Positions 52,950 to 62,242 of a DNA stretch of 64,000 bases are shown piece by piece (the stretch's first letter is position 1; the number at the start of each line of letters is the position of its first letter). Location: contig NZ_BLPF01000003.1 of NCBI RefSeq assembly GCF_011764425.1, positions 310,001 to 374,000 of the forward strand, written 5' to 3'. Below the pieces are notes generated by a model. It was not told the DNA's origin, did not search any database, and worked only from the letters and a program-made list of their open reading frames with translations. The position numbers were made by a program, and so were the translations under genes. This stretch comes from Phytohabitans houttuyneae. Its GTDB lineage: Bacteria > Actinomycetota > Actinomycetes > Mycobacteriales > Micromonosporaceae.

Positions 52950-53879
52950 TCAGTCGAGCCGGGCGCAGCCCACGAGATGATCGCCGTCCGCGCTCGCCAG
53001 CGCGGGCGGGCCGCCGGGCTCGCAGGGCTCGTCCGGGCGCAGTTCGTGGTACACGCACCGCTCGGCGCCGGCGACCGGCCCGGCCGGCGTGCGCTCCCAC
53101 TTGGTGTGCAGCTGCGGCACCGACGACAGCAGCGTCCGGGTGTATGGGTGCAGGGGCTCGCCGAACACCTTCCCGGTCGGGCCCATCTCGACGACCACTC
53201 CGCGGCGCAGGATCACCGCGCGGTCGCTGATGTAGTGGCCGAGCGACAGGTCGTGGGTGATGAACAGGATGCCCAGGCCGCGGGCCTTGAGGTCGCCGAG
53301 CAGGTTGAGCACGTCGATGCGGGTGGAGGCGTCGAGCATGCTGATGATCTCGTCGGCGATGAGCAGCCGGATGTCGAGCAGCAGCGCCCGCGCGATCAGC
53401 ATCCGCTGCAGCTGGCCGCCGCTGAGCTGGTGCGGGTACTTGTCGAGCACCTGCCGCGGGTCCAGCCGCACCGACTCCAGCGCGGCGTCGACCCGCTTGC
53501 GCCACTCGGCGGCGCCCACCTCCGGGAAGAGGCCGGACCGGATCGTGTGCAGCACCCGGTCGGCCTTGAAGATCGGGTTGTAGCTGCTGAACGGGTCCTG
53601 GAAGACGCCCTGCACGTTCCGGTAGTACCCGGCGAGCCCGCGGCCGGTGAGCGCGGACACGTCCTGGCCGTCGTAGGTGATGGCGCCCTTGGAGACCGGC
53701 GTCAGGCGCAGCGCCATCCGGCCGATCGTGGTCTTGCCGCTGCCGCTCTCGCCGATGAGCGAGACGAGCTCGCCGGGCCGGACGGCGAAGCTCGCGTCGC
53801 GCACCGCGGTCAGCTCCCTGCCGCCGAACGCGCCGACCCGGTACGACTTCCACACGCGGTCCAGTGTCAGCATGCTCAT
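52950..53879 (-). CDS. Opp/Dpp-type ABC transporter ATPase (OppF)
   Basis: 309 residues from ATG 53879, which overlaps the OppD stop (ATGA). Walker A GESGSGKTT, signature LSGGQLQRM, Walker B LLIADEIISMLD, then the C-terminal Opp zinc/Cys region (CVYHELRPDEPCEPGG) that lies after the catalytic core in this subfamily. It powers import together with OppD. Confidence 0.9.
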   Translation of the reverse strand: MSMLTLDRVWKSYRVGAFGGRELTAVRDASFAVRPGELVSLIGESGSGKTTIGRMALRLTPVSKGAITYDGQDVSALTGRGLAGYYRNVQGVFQDPFSSYNPIFKADRVLHTIRSGLFPEVGAAEWRKRVDAALESVRLDPRQVLDKYPHQLSGGQLQRMLIARALLLDIRLLIADEIISMLDASTRIDVLNLLGDLKARGLGILFITHDLSLGHYISDRAVILRRGVVVEMGPTGKVFGEPLHPYTRTLLSSVPQLHTKWERTPAGPVAGAERCVYHELRPDEPCEPGGPPALASADGDHLVGCARLD

Positions 53880-54826
53880 TGGGCCTTCCAGCAGGCGACG
53901 TGGTGGTCCTTGTCGACCTCGACGAACGGCGGCTCCTCCGCGCACCGGTCGAAGGCGAGCGGGCACCGGTCCCGGAAGCGGCAGCCGGCCGGTGGGTTGA
54001 GCAGCCCGGGCGGGCGGCCGGGGATGCCGGTCAGCCGGTTGTCCGCGTACCGGACGCCGACCTCGGGCAGGGACGAGATGAGCATCTGGGTGTACGGGTG
54101 CCGCGGCGCGTGTACGACGGTGTCGGCGGGCGCCTTCTCGGCCAGCTTCCCGGCGTACATGACCATGATGGTGTCGGCGATCTGGTACACCAGCGAGATG
54201 TCGTGCGTGACCACGATCATGCTGCTGACGAAGCCGCGGTCGCGGAACTCCACGAGTGTCTGCGCCACCGCCCGCTGGGTCGACACGTCCAGCGCCGAGG
54301 TGACCTCATCCGCCACGAGCAGCCGCGGATCGAGCAATGTGGACAGCACCATGACCGCGCGCTGCTTCATCCCGCCGGACAGCTCGATCGGATAGTTGCC
54401 GAGCACCGCGGGGGAGAGGCCGACGAGGTCGAGGCGGCGTTCCAGCTCCGGGCGCACCGCCTTGTAGTCGACCCCGCGCGCGGCCAGCAGCTCGGCGATC
54501 ATCTTGCCGATCTTGCGGGTGGGGTTGAGCGCGCTCATCGCGTACTGCGGGATGAGCGAGACCTTGCCGAACCGGTACGCGTTCATCGCGTCGTCGTCGG
54601 CGATCGGCAACCGCTCGCCGTCGAGCGTGACCGTTCCGTCGACGTGCCGCATGCGGGCGTCCAGCCGGATCAGGCTCTTGCCCAATGTGGACTTGCCGCA
54701 GCCGGACTCGCCGGCCAGCCCCATGATCTCGCCGTCCGCGACCGTGAACGTCACGCCGTCGAGGGCCTTCACGTCGCCGCGCAGGGTCCGGTAGTGGACC
54801 CGCAGGTTGTCGACCCGCAACGCCAT
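53876..54826 (-). CDS. Opp/Dpp-type ABC transporter ATPase (OppD)
   Basis: 316 residues. Walker A GESGCGKST, signature ELSGGMKQRAVM, Walker B LLVADEVTSALD, C-terminal oligopeptide-transporter domain GCRFRDRCPLAFDRC. It abuts OppC (stop at 54827) and overlaps OppF by 4 bases. Opp-type ATPases serve peptide importers and, in actinomycetes, many oligosaccharide importers. Confidence 0.92.
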   Translation of the reverse strand: MALRVDNLRVHYRTLRGDVKALDGVTFTVADGEIMGLAGESGCGKSTLGKSLIRLDARMRHVDGTVTLDGERLPIADDDAMNAYRFGKVSLIPQYAMSALNPTRKIGKMIAELLAARGVDYKAVRPELERRLDLVGLSPAVLGNYPIELSGGMKQRAVMVLSTLLDPRLLVADEVTSALDVSTQRAVAQTLVEFRDRGFVSSMIVVTHDISLVYQIADTIMVMYAGKLAEKAPADTVVHAPRHPYTQMLISSLPEVGVRYADNRLTGIPGRPPGLLNPPAGCRFRDRCPLAFDRCAEEPPFVEVDKDHHVACWKAQ

Positions 54827-55759
54827 CTACATCTCCCTCAGCTTCGGGTTGAACACCTCGTCGAGGCCGACGTTCATGATGTACAGCGCGCCCACGATCA
54901 CGGTGATCCCGAGCCCGGGCGGGATGAACCACCACCACAGTCCCAGCTGCAGGGCGCTCCAGTGCACGGCGTTGTTCATCATCAGCCCGAGCGACACGCT
55001 CCCGGTGGGGCCGAGGCCGATGAAGTCCAGCGTGGCCGCGAAGAGTACCGCGCCGCCGAAGAGCAGGATGAACGTCATGAACAGGTAGGAGCTCATGTTC
55101 GGCGCGATCTCGCGGCGGATGATCGCGCCCGAGCTCATCCCGCTGAGCCGGGCCAGGTCGACGAAGTCGCGGTTGCGCAGCGAGAACGTCTGCGCGCGTA
55201 CCGCCCGGGCCACCCACGGCCAGGAGAACAGGCCGATGAACAGCGCCTGGGACGGGACGCTGGTGATCCCGATGTACGTGTGCAGGATGATCAGCACGGC
55301 GAGTGCGGGCAGCACCAGCACGATGTTGGTGAGCATGTTGAGGAACTCGTCGACGAGCCCGCCGAAGTAGCCGGCCATGAAGCCGATCGTCATGCCGATG
55401 AGGGCGGCCAGCGCGCCGCCGAGCAGCCCGACCAGGAACGTCGACCGGATCCCGTGCGCGAACTGCAGGAAGACGTTCTGCCCGAACGTCGTGGTGCCGA
55501 ACCAGTAGTCGGCCGACGGCGGCGCGCTCGGCGGCCCGACGTACTCGCCGTGCCCGTAGTCGAAGAACAGCGGCGCGACAAGGCCGACGGCCAGGAACGC
55601 GAGGATGACCGCGGACCCGCCGACGACCTTCTTGTTGCGCAGCGCGAAGTGGAGCCCGTCGCGGACCCGGCGGCGGCCGGCCGGCTCGCCGCCGACCGCG
55701 GTGGCCACCGGCACCGAGGGTGCGGCGACGACGTCGGATTCGGGATTGATGTCGGTCAT
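54827..55759 (-). CDS. Opp/Dpp-type ABC transporter permease (OppC)
   Basis: 310 residues with six helices: NKKVVGGSAVILAFLAVGLV at the N-terminus, then LVGLLGGALAALIGMTIGFM. The permease motif region DFVDLARLSGMSSGAIIRRE contacts the ATPase. Its ATG overlaps the OppB stop by ATGA. Confidence 0.9.
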   Translation of the reverse strand: MTDINPESDVVAAPSVPVATAVGGEPAGRRRVRDGLHFALRNKKVVGGSAVILAFLAVGLVAPLFFDYGHGEYVGPPSAPPSADYWFGTTTFGQNVFLQFAHGIRSTFLVGLLGGALAALIGMTIGFMAGYFGGLVDEFLNMLTNIVLVLPALAVLIILHTYIGITSVPSQALFIGLFSWPWVARAVRAQTFSLRNRDFVDLARLSGMSSGAIIRREIAPNMSSYLFMTFILLFGGAVLFAATLDFIGLGPTGSVSLGLMMNNAVHWSALQLGLWWWFIPPGLGITVIVGALYIMNVGLDEVFNPKLREM

Positions 55760-56750
55760 GCGGCACCACCTTGCATGCCGGTCCGGGTCCGCGGGTCGAC
55801 CAGGACGTAGACGATGTCGATGACGAAGTTGGCCAGCAGGACGCCGATCACGATGAACAGGAACGCGCCCTGCAGCAGGAAGAAGTCCTGGTTCTGGATG
55901 GCCTGCAGGATCAGCCGGCCCAGGCCCGGGTAGCCGAACACGATCTCGGTCACCAGCGCGCCGGCCACCAGCACGCCCAGCTGCAACGCCAGGCCGGTCA
56001 GCTGGGGAGCAGCGCGTTGCGGAAGGCGTACCGCCGGATCAGCCGGCGCGGGGCGCCCAGGGCCTCCAGGTAGTTGGCGTAGTCGGCTTCGAGCTCGTAG
56101 ATGATGAGGTTGCGCATGCCGATCGCCCAGCCGCCGAACGCCACCAGGAACAGCGACAGGAATGGCAGGAACCAGTGCTGGAGCAGGCTGTTCAGGAACG
56201 TCAGCGACCAGGACGGCTCCAGGTCGAAGGCGTACCCGCCGGAGACCGGGAAGATGCCGGCCACGATCGCCAGGCTCCAGGCCAGCAGGATCGCCAGCCA
56301 CATGTACGGCGTCGCGGTCAGCGCGTACCCCAGGGGCAGGACGCTGTTGTCGAGCCACTTGCGGCGGGCGGCCAGCGCGCCGACCTTGTTGCCGGCGTAC
56401 CAGCTCAGCAGGATGGACGGGATGAGGAGGGCGAGCGTGTACGGGACCGCACCCATGATCACCTCGGTGACCGGGGCCGGAAAGAGCCACACGCTGATGC
56501 CCATGTTGCCCTGCAACAGCTCGGCCCAGTAGTTCAGGTACTGCCGCCACAGCGGCACGTCCAGGCCGAACACGTTGTTGTAGTACTCGCGCATCGGCGC
56601 GACCGCCTCCGGGTTGGCCACTGACTGGCGGGTCAGCATCCGGAGCACCGGGTCCCCCGGCATGAACCGGGGGATGATCCAGTTGATCGTCACCGCCACG
56701 TAGAACGTCAGCAGGTAGATCGCTACCTTCCTGGCGAAGTACCGGCCCAC
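55756..56750 (-). CDS. Opp/Dpp-type ABC transporter permease (OppB), one frameshift
   Basis: About 331 residues after repair. GTG 56750 has GAGGAGGG about 7 bases upstream, start GRYFARKVAIYLLTFYVAVT. The EAA-type loop is DYANYLEALGAPRRLIRRYA. At the G run 56004-56007 (plus strand) the frame stops after RNALLPS; one added base gives RNALLPQLTGLALQLGVLVA and the rest of the permease. The gap to the binding protein (56836) is filled by a 20-base tandem repeat. Confidence 0.86.
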
Positions 56751-56764
56751 GCGCGCCCTCCTCT

Positions 56765-56842
56765 ACCATCTGCGGTCTACTTTGACCATCTGCGGTCTAC
56801 TTTGACCATCTGCGGTCTACTTGACCATCTGCGGTCTACTTG
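56765..56842. repeat. Four tandem copies of a 19-20-base unit across a stop codon
   Basis: ACCATCTGCGGTCTACTTTG is repeated: 56765-56784, 56785-56804, 56805-56823 and 56824-56842, the last two one base shorter. On the coding (minus) strand the first copy met contains AAG-TAG, the stop codon of the peptide-binding-protein gene. So the repeats grew from the end of that gene into the gap before OppB. Confidence 0.9.
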
Positions 56843-58545
56843 CTCGCGACGGGCCGGATCTGGGTGAGCATCTTGACCGCGCCCAGCTCCCAGATGTCGT
56901 TCCAGGTGCACGGGAAGTGCTTGGGCGCGCCGGGTGCCGAGGAGGGCCAGTTGGTCCAGACGGACTCGCTGTACTGGGCCCACATGCCGTTGTACCAGAG
57001 GGGAATCGCCGGCAGCTCGGTCAGGTGGATCTTCTGCAGCTCGCCGATCGTCGCCTTGTAGGCGGGGTCGTCGCTCGGCGTGCGGGCCAGCTGCTGCACG
57101 AGGTTCCAGGCCTGCGGGTTCTCGTACCGCTCGAAGTTCGCGCTGAACTGGTCCTGCTGCACCGGCAGCTGGAACAGGTAGTTGTAGTAGGTCCACGGCG
57201 TGTTGCTGACCTGGGTCCAGTTGTTCAGCAGCAGGTCGAACGTGCCGCGGGTACGGGCGTCGTCCAGCGCCGCCGCGTCCGGGAACTCGGCGGTCACGTT
57301 GATGCCGGCCGCCTGCGCGCCCTCGGCGATCACCCGGGCCGCCTCCATCCAGTCGGTCCAGCCGGACGGGACGATGAGCTTGAGGCTGATCGCCTTGCCG
57401 CCGGGCGCCTCGACCTTGCCGTCGCCGTTGGTGTCCCGGTAGCCCGCGCCGGACAGCGTGGACTTGGCCGCGTTGGTGTCGTACGTGAAGCCGGACTGGC
57501 TGGCCACGCTTTGGTCGACGTACTGGTCGAACACCGGCAGCAGCCCGGTCGGGTTGACCGCCTTGACGATGTTGCTGTAGACGCCCTCGACGATCTTCTT
57601 GGTGTCGATCGACTGGGCGAGCGCGCGGCGGAACGCCTTGTCGTTCAGCGGCGCCTTCTTGGTGTTCGGGATGAGCATCGCCGTGTTGGCCGAGAGCATG
57701 TACGGCGGCTCGGGGTAGAACGTCTTGATCTTGAAGTCGCCCTTGACCAGGTTGGTCACGCCGGGCAGGAAGTTGTTGCTCAGGTCGAGCCGGCCGGAGG
57801 TGAGCAGGCCGAGCGCCACCTCGTTGCTGGAGTTGACGATGTCGACCACGTAGGTGGGCTTGACCTCGAGGTTGAGCGCCTTCTCGGCCCACCAGCCGTC
57901 CCGCTTCTTCCACACCATGCGGTCCTGGGCGTGGGTCTGGTACACGTACGGGCCGGTGCCGATCGGCTTCTCGTTCTTGTGGGTGGTGAGGTCCTGCTCG
58001 GACCGGGACTGCCAGATGTGCTTGGGCAGGATCATCCGGTCGTAGAGGAAGTTTTCGAACTCCTGCACGCGCGGGTCGGAGAAGGTGTAGCGCACCGTGC
58101 GGGCGTCCACGGCGTCCACACTGGACAGGTAGTTCCACAGGTTGCTGAACGGCACGGCCTTGATCTTGCCGAGCTCGGTGGTGTATTTGACGTCCTCGGC
58201 GGTGAAGTCCTTGCCGTCGCTCCACTTCACGCCTTCGCGCAGCGTGATCGTGTACGTCTTGTTGTCCGCGGCCCACTCGCCCTTTTCGGCCAGCCACGGG
58301 TCGAGCTTGAGCGTCTCGGGGTTGAACAGGAACAGCGGCTCGTACACCAGGCCCTGCGTGCCGGTGGCGATGCCGGGCACGATGGGGTTCCAGTTCGTGG
58401 GCGGCTCCCAGGCGTTGCCGCTCGTGTAGAGGGTCTCGTTGCGCGGGTACTGGCCGCCGCCGGACGACCCGTCCTCGCCGGTGCACGACGTCGCCACCAG
58501 TCCGACCGCCAGCAGTGCTGCCAGGTACCGCAACCGGCTTGTCAT
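56836..58545 (-). CDS. Solute-binding protein family 5 lipoprotein (Opp-type)
   Basis: 569 residues from ATG 58545, with GGAGGAGGGG upstream. Lipobox ATSC (GLVATSCTGEDGSS). The family-5 core has the DPWLAEKGEWAADNKTYTIT and LREGVKWSDGKDFTAEDVKY blocks and GTGPYVYQT. Such proteins bind peptides or, in several bacteria, cello- and manno-oligosaccharides. Because a glycosidase gene diverges from this operon, oligosaccharide uptake is plausible (inference). First gene of the Opp operon. Confidence 0.9.
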   Translation of the reverse strand: MTSRLRYLAALLAVGLVATSCTGEDGSSGGGQYPRNETLYTSGNAWEPPTNWNPIVPGIATGTQGLVYEPLFLFNPETLKLDPWLAEKGEWAADNKTYTITLREGVKWSDGKDFTAEDVKYTTELGKIKAVPFSNLWNYLSSVDAVDARTVRYTFSDPRVQEFENFLYDRMILPKHIWQSRSEQDLTTHKNEKPIGTGPYVYQTHAQDRMVWKKRDGWWAEKALNLEVKPTYVVDIVNSSNEVALGLLTSGRLDLSNNFLPGVTNLVKGDFKIKTFYPEPPYMLSANTAMLIPNTKKAPLNDKAFRRALAQSIDTKKIVEGVYSNIVKAVNPTGLLPVFDQYVDQSVASQSGFTYDTNAAKSTLSGAGYRDTNGDGKVEAPGGKAISLKLIVPSGWTDWMEAARVIAEGAQAAGINVTAEFPDAAALDDARTRGTFDLLLNNWTQVSNTPWTYYNYLFQLPVQQDQFSANFERYENPQAWNLVQQLARTPSDDPAYKATIGELQKIHLTELPAIPLWYNGMWAQYSESVWTNWPSSAPGAPKHFPCTWNDIWELGAVKMLTQIRPVASK

Positions 58546-58602
58546 ATCCCCTCCTCCAGCTTGATGCTGAGGCCTGCGATTGATCGACATGTCCAGATGG
58601 GA

Positions 58603-58709
58603 ACTGAACCGGGTAAGTAACGTCACTGAAACATCGTGGATCGCGGCCGTCAAGAGCCGTTTGGGCGAGCGTTGCCATGCTGCAACCGAGGTTGACACTG
58701 AACCGGTTC
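58603..58709. promoter_or_regulatory. Paired operator candidates between the Opp operon and the glycosidase gene
   Basis: ACTGAACCGG occurs twice in direct orientation, at 58603-58612 and 58697-58706. The second continues to the perfect palindrome GAACCGGTTC (58700-58709), followed by GGTGA. The layout resembles LacI-family operators (inverted repeat with central CG). It lies in the 215-base divergent gap. No LacI gene is in this window. Confidence 0.55.
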
Positions 58710-58760
58710 GGTGATGTCATCGGCCCGTCCGCACCTCGCCGGCCGTCAAGGAGCCCATCA

Positions 58761-60680
58761 ATGCGCCGCCCCTTCGCCATGCCTCCCGCCGACCGCGTCT
58801 GGCTCGGGGTCAACTTCTGGTCGCGGATCGGCGGGCCGCGCATGTGGCCGCGCTACGACGCCCAGACGGTGGCGAAGGAACTGCAGGTGCTGGCCGACCA
58901 CGGCCTCACCATGACCCGCTCGTTCTTCTTCTGGCCCGACTTCATGCCCACCCCGGACACCCTCGACGAGGCGCTGCTCGACCGGTTCGCCGACTTCTTG
59001 GACCGGCACGAGGCCATCGGCATGCGGACCGTGCCCACGCTCATCGTCGGCCACATGTCCGGCGAGAACTGGGATCCGGCCTGGCGCGGCGGCCGCGACC
59101 TGTACGGCGACGTGTGGTTCGTCGGCCGGCAGGCGTGGTTCGCCGAGCAGGTGGCCCGGCGCTTCGCCGCCCACCCGGCCGTCGCCGGATGGCTGCTGTC
59201 AAACGAGATGCCGCTGTACGGCGGCACCGGCACCGTGCCCGAGGTGACCACCTGGGCCCAGCTGCTCATCCAGGGCCTGCGCGCCGGCGGCGCCCACCAG
59301 CCGGTGTCGATCGGCGACGGCGCCTGGACGATCGAGACGACCGGCGTCGCCAGCGGGTACCGGCTGCGCGACCTCGGCCCGCTGGTCGACTGGGTGGGCC
59401 CGCACGTGTACCCGATGGGCGACGACGAGGTGCGCCAGCACCTGCGCGCGGCGTTCCTGTGCGAGCTGGCCGCCGTGGCCGGCAAGCCGGTCGTGCTGGA
59501 GGAGTTCGGCGCGTCCACCGACTTCGTCTCCGAGGAGAACCTCGGCCACTGGTACCGGCAGATCCTGCACAACTCGCTGCTGGCCGGCTCGACCGGCTGG
59601 GTCGCGTGGAACAACACCGACTTCGACGACCTGCTCGACGAGCCGCCGTACTCGCACCATCCGTTCGAGCTGCACTTCGGCGTGACCGACAGCAACGGCA
59701 CGCCGAAGACCGCCCTGCGCGAGCTGGCCGACTTCCGCGCCGTTCTGGACACTGTGGACATCGCCCGCTGCACGCGCGCGGACGCCGAGGTCGGCCTCGT
59801 CGTGCCGGCGCACGTCGACAGCGCCCACCCGTTCACCGACGAGCGCGACCAGACCGCCGCGCTGGCCGCGATCGAGCAGGCGTACCTCACCGCCCGGGAA
59901 GCCGGCACGCCGGCCGCGATCGTGCGCGAGAGCGAGGGGATCGGCGACGACTGCCGGCTCTACCTGCTGCCCTCGGCCAAGCAGCTGACCGGACCGGGCT
60001 GGCGGCGCCTGGAAGCCCTCGCCCACGCGGGCGCGACCGTCTACGTCTCGTACTGCCCGGGCGGCACCGACAACCAGCGCGGCCCCTGGTACGCCGGGCT
60101 CAACGCGATCTTCGGCGTCCGCCACAAGCTGCGGTACGGGATCGTCGACCGGATCACCACCGACACCGTCGAGATCACCATGCGCGGTGACCTCGGTTCG
60201 CTGGCCGCCGGCACGACCCTGACGTTCGCCGCCGGCGGCAACCCGCACCAGCGGGCGTTCCTGCCGGTCGAGCCGGTCGAGGCGCAGGTGCTCGCCACAG
60301 ACGCCGAGGGCCGGCCCGCGCTGCTGCGGCGCGCCACCGGCAAGGGCGCGCTGATCCTGAGCACGTACCCGTTCGAGGCGATGGCCGCCGCCACACCGCA
60401 GGTCAACCCCGAACAGACCTGGCGGCTCTACGCCGCGCTCGCCGAGCACGCCGGGATCCGCCCGGCCGTCCGCGCCGGCGACCCGCGGGTGCTCGTCGAC
60501 CTTCTCGACCGGGCCGACGGCGCCCGGTTCGTGTGGCTTGTCAGCCAGGCCGGCGAGCCGCTGGCCATCACGCCGGACGTCGCGGGCGGCGCCACCCTCA
60601 GCGCGCTCGACACCGGCGCGCCGGTGACCACCGTGGAGCTTCCCGCGTACGGTGTCCAGGTGCTGCGCGTCGGCGGCTGA
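58761..60680 (+). CDS. Clan GH-A-like glycoside hydrolase (GH5/GH42-like), cytoplasmic
   Basis: 639 residues from ATG 58761, with AAGGAGCCC upstream. No signal peptide. The TIM barrel shows the acid/base glutamate at GWLLSNEMPL (Glu149), HVYPMGDD and the nucleophile at KPVVLEEFGAS (Glu248), the clan GH-A pattern. A middle glutamine-amidotransferase-like region and a C-terminal beta part (LPAYGVQVLRVGG), as in beta-galactosidase-type enzymes, follow. The divergent Opp importer suggests it hydrolyses imported beta-linked oligosaccharides such as mannosides, glucosides or galactosides. The linkage is not known. Confidence 0.78.
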   Translation: MRRPFAMPPADRVWLGVNFWSRIGGPRMWPRYDAQTVAKELQVLADHGLTMTRSFFFWPDFMPTPDTLDEALLDRFADFLDRHEAIGMRTVPTLIVGHMSGENWDPAWRGGRDLYGDVWFVGRQAWFAEQVARRFAAHPAVAGWLLSNEMPLYGGTGTVPEVTTWAQLLIQGLRAGGAHQPVSIGDGAWTIETTGVASGYRLRDLGPLVDWVGPHVYPMGDDEVRQHLRAAFLCELAAVAGKPVVLEEFGASTDFVSEENLGHWYRQILHNSLLAGSTGWVAWNNTDFDDLLDEPPYSHHPFELHFGVTDSNGTPKTALRELADFRAVLDTVDIARCTRADAEVGLVVPAHVDSAHPFTDERDQTAALAAIEQAYLTAREAGTPAAIVRESEGIGDDCRLYLLPSAKQLTGPGWRRLEALAHAGATVYVSYCPGGTDNQRGPWYAGLNAIFGVRHKLRYGIVDRITTDTVEITMRGDLGSLAAGTTLTFAAGGNPHQRAFLPVEPVEAQVLATDAEGRPALLRRATGKGALILSTYPFEAMAAATPQVNPEQTWRLYAALAEHAGIRPAVRAGDPRVLVDLLDRADGARFVWLVSQAGEPLAITPDVAGGATLSALDTGAPVTTVELPAYGVQVLRVGG

Positions 60681-60720
60681 CCTCTCACGGACGGTGCCGG
60701 CGGCGCGGGCACCGGAGGTC
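60679..60720 (+). terminator. Hairpin between the glycosidase and the PaaK-like gene
   Basis: Nested inverted repeats GACCTC (60679-60684)/GAGGTC (60715-60720) and GGTGCC (60693-60698)/GGCACC (60708-60713). The repeat starts in the glycosidase stop codon and ends just before the GGGAGG of the next gene. It may attenuate read-through. Confidence 0.45.
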
Positions 60721-60736
60721 GCGGGAGGCAGCGGTG

Positions 60737-62242
60737 ATGGACACGGGACGGCCGGCGCGGGTGCTCGACGGGCTGCGGGCGTTCTACGAGGCGCCGGCGT
60801 CCTCCGGCCCGGACGCCGGCCCCGCGGCGGCGCTCGCGCTCTTCCACGAGGCGGCCGCGACCGTGCCGGCGTACCGCGCCTTCCTGGCCGCGCGCGGCGT
60901 CGACCCGGCGGCGGTGCGCGACGCCGAGAGCTTCGGCCGGCTGCCGCTGATGACCAAGGCGGACTACCACGAGCGGTACCCGCTGCCGGAGCGCTGCCGC
61001 GGCGGTCGCCTCGACGCCTGCGACATGGTGGCGGTCTCCTCCGGGTCCTCGGGCCGGCCCACCGTGTGGCCGAGGTCGGTGCTGGACGAGCGGCTCGTCG
61101 CGGCCCGCTTCGAGCAGGTCTTCCGGGACGGCTTCGAGGCTGACGGGCGCAGCACGCTCGCCGTCGTCTGCTTCGCGCTCGGCAGCTGGGTCGGCGGCAT
61201 GTACACCGCGGCGTGCTGCCGGCACCTGGCCGCGAAGGGCTACCCGATCACCGTCGCCACGCCCGGCAACAACGTCGAGGAGATCCTGCGCGTGGTGGCC
61301 GAGCTGGGGCCGCACTACGACCAGGTGGCGCTGCTGGGCTACCCGCCGTTCGTCAAGAACGTGGTCGACGCCGGCCTCGCCGCGGGCCTGGACTGGCGGC
61401 GGCTGCGGATCAAGCTGGTGCTGGCCGGCGAGGTGTTCAGCGAGCAGTGGCGCGACCTGATGGCCGAGCGCGCCGGCATGAACCGCCCGTACGCGGACGC
61501 CGCCTCCCTCTACGGCACCGCCGACGCCGGCGTGCTGGCCAACGAGACACCGCTGAGCGCCCGGATCCGCCGCTTTCTCGCCGACCACCCCGACGCCGGG
61601 CGGGAGCTGTTCGGCGAGTCGCGGCTGCCGACGCTCGCGCAGTACGACCCGGCGGCCCGCTACTTCGAGACCGACGGCGGCACGCTGCTGTTCACCGGCG
61701 ACGGCGCGGTGCCGCTGGTCCGGTACCACATCGCGGACGAGGGCGGCCTGGTGCCGCACGACCGGATGCTCGCCTTCTGCCGCGACCACGGCTTCGACCC
61801 CGCCAGCGAGCTGGCCGCCGCAGGGGTACGCCCGCCGCTTGCCCAGCCGTTCGTGTACGTCTTCGGGCGCTCGCTGTTCACCGTCTCGTTCTTCGGCGCC
61901 AACATCTACCCGGAAAACGTCACCGTCGGCCTGGAGCGGCCCGGCGTCCGTGACTGGGTGACCGGAAAGTTCGTGCTCAGCAGCGTCGAGGACGCCGACC
62001 GCGACCGCCACCTGTCGGTCGTCGTCGAGCTCGCGCCGAGCGTGGCGGCGACCCCGGACCGGCAGCGGGCCGCCGCCGAGTCGATCCGCGCCGAGCTGCT
62101 GCGCCTGAACAGCGAGTTCGCCAACTACGTGCCGGCCGCCTTCCAGATGCCGCTGGTCGAGCTGCGCCCGGCCGGCGACCCCGAGCACTTCCCGCCGGGC
62201 GTGAAGCACCGCTACACGCGCCCGACCGCACCGGGTCTTTGA
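60737..62242 (+). CDS. Phenylacetate-CoA ligase/CapK-like adenylate-forming enzyme
   Basis: 501 residues. The P-loop is VSSGSSGRPTVWPRS, with AGVLANETP in the place of the usual aromatic recognition motif and YHIADEGGLV near the hinge. The fold matches PaaK/CapK proteins of the ANL superfamily, which activate an acid as an adenylate and pass it to CoA or another acceptor. GGGAGG precedes ATG 60737 (GTG 60734 is the alternative). It follows the glycosidase after 56 bases. Substrate unknown; no pathway partner is adjacent. Confidence 0.75.
   Translation: MDTGRPARVLDGLRAFYEAPASSGPDAGPAAALALFHEAAATVPAYRAFLAARGVDPAAVRDAESFGRLPLMTKADYHERYPLPERCRGGRLDACDMVAVSSGSSGRPTVWPRSVLDERLVAARFEQVFRDGFEADGRSTLAVVCFALGSWVGGMYTAACCRHLAAKGYPITVATPGNNVEEILRVVAELGPHYDQVALLGYPPFVKNVVDAGLAAGLDWRRLRIKLVLAGEVFSEQWRDLMAERAGMNRPYADAASLYGTADAGVLANETPLSARIRRFLADHPDAGRELFGESRLPTLAQYDPAARYFETDGGTLLFTGDGAVPLVRYHIADEGGLVPHDRMLAFCRDHGFDPASELAAAGVRPPLAQPFVYVFGRSLFTVSFFGANIYPENVTVGLERPGVRDWVTGKFVLSSVEDADRDRHLSVVVELAPSVAATPDRQRAAAESIRAELLRLNSEFANYVPAAFQMPLVELRPAGDPEHFPPGVKHRYTRPTAPGL

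Noticed and set aside
51888-54395. 835-codon plus-strand open frame across the Hsp70 and Opp genes
   Set aside because: Antisense shadow of genes with clear Hsp70 and ABC motifs; no domains and no start region.
56765-56842. CRISPR array
   Set aside because: The 20-base units are directly adjacent without spacers and derive from the end of a gene; no cas genes.
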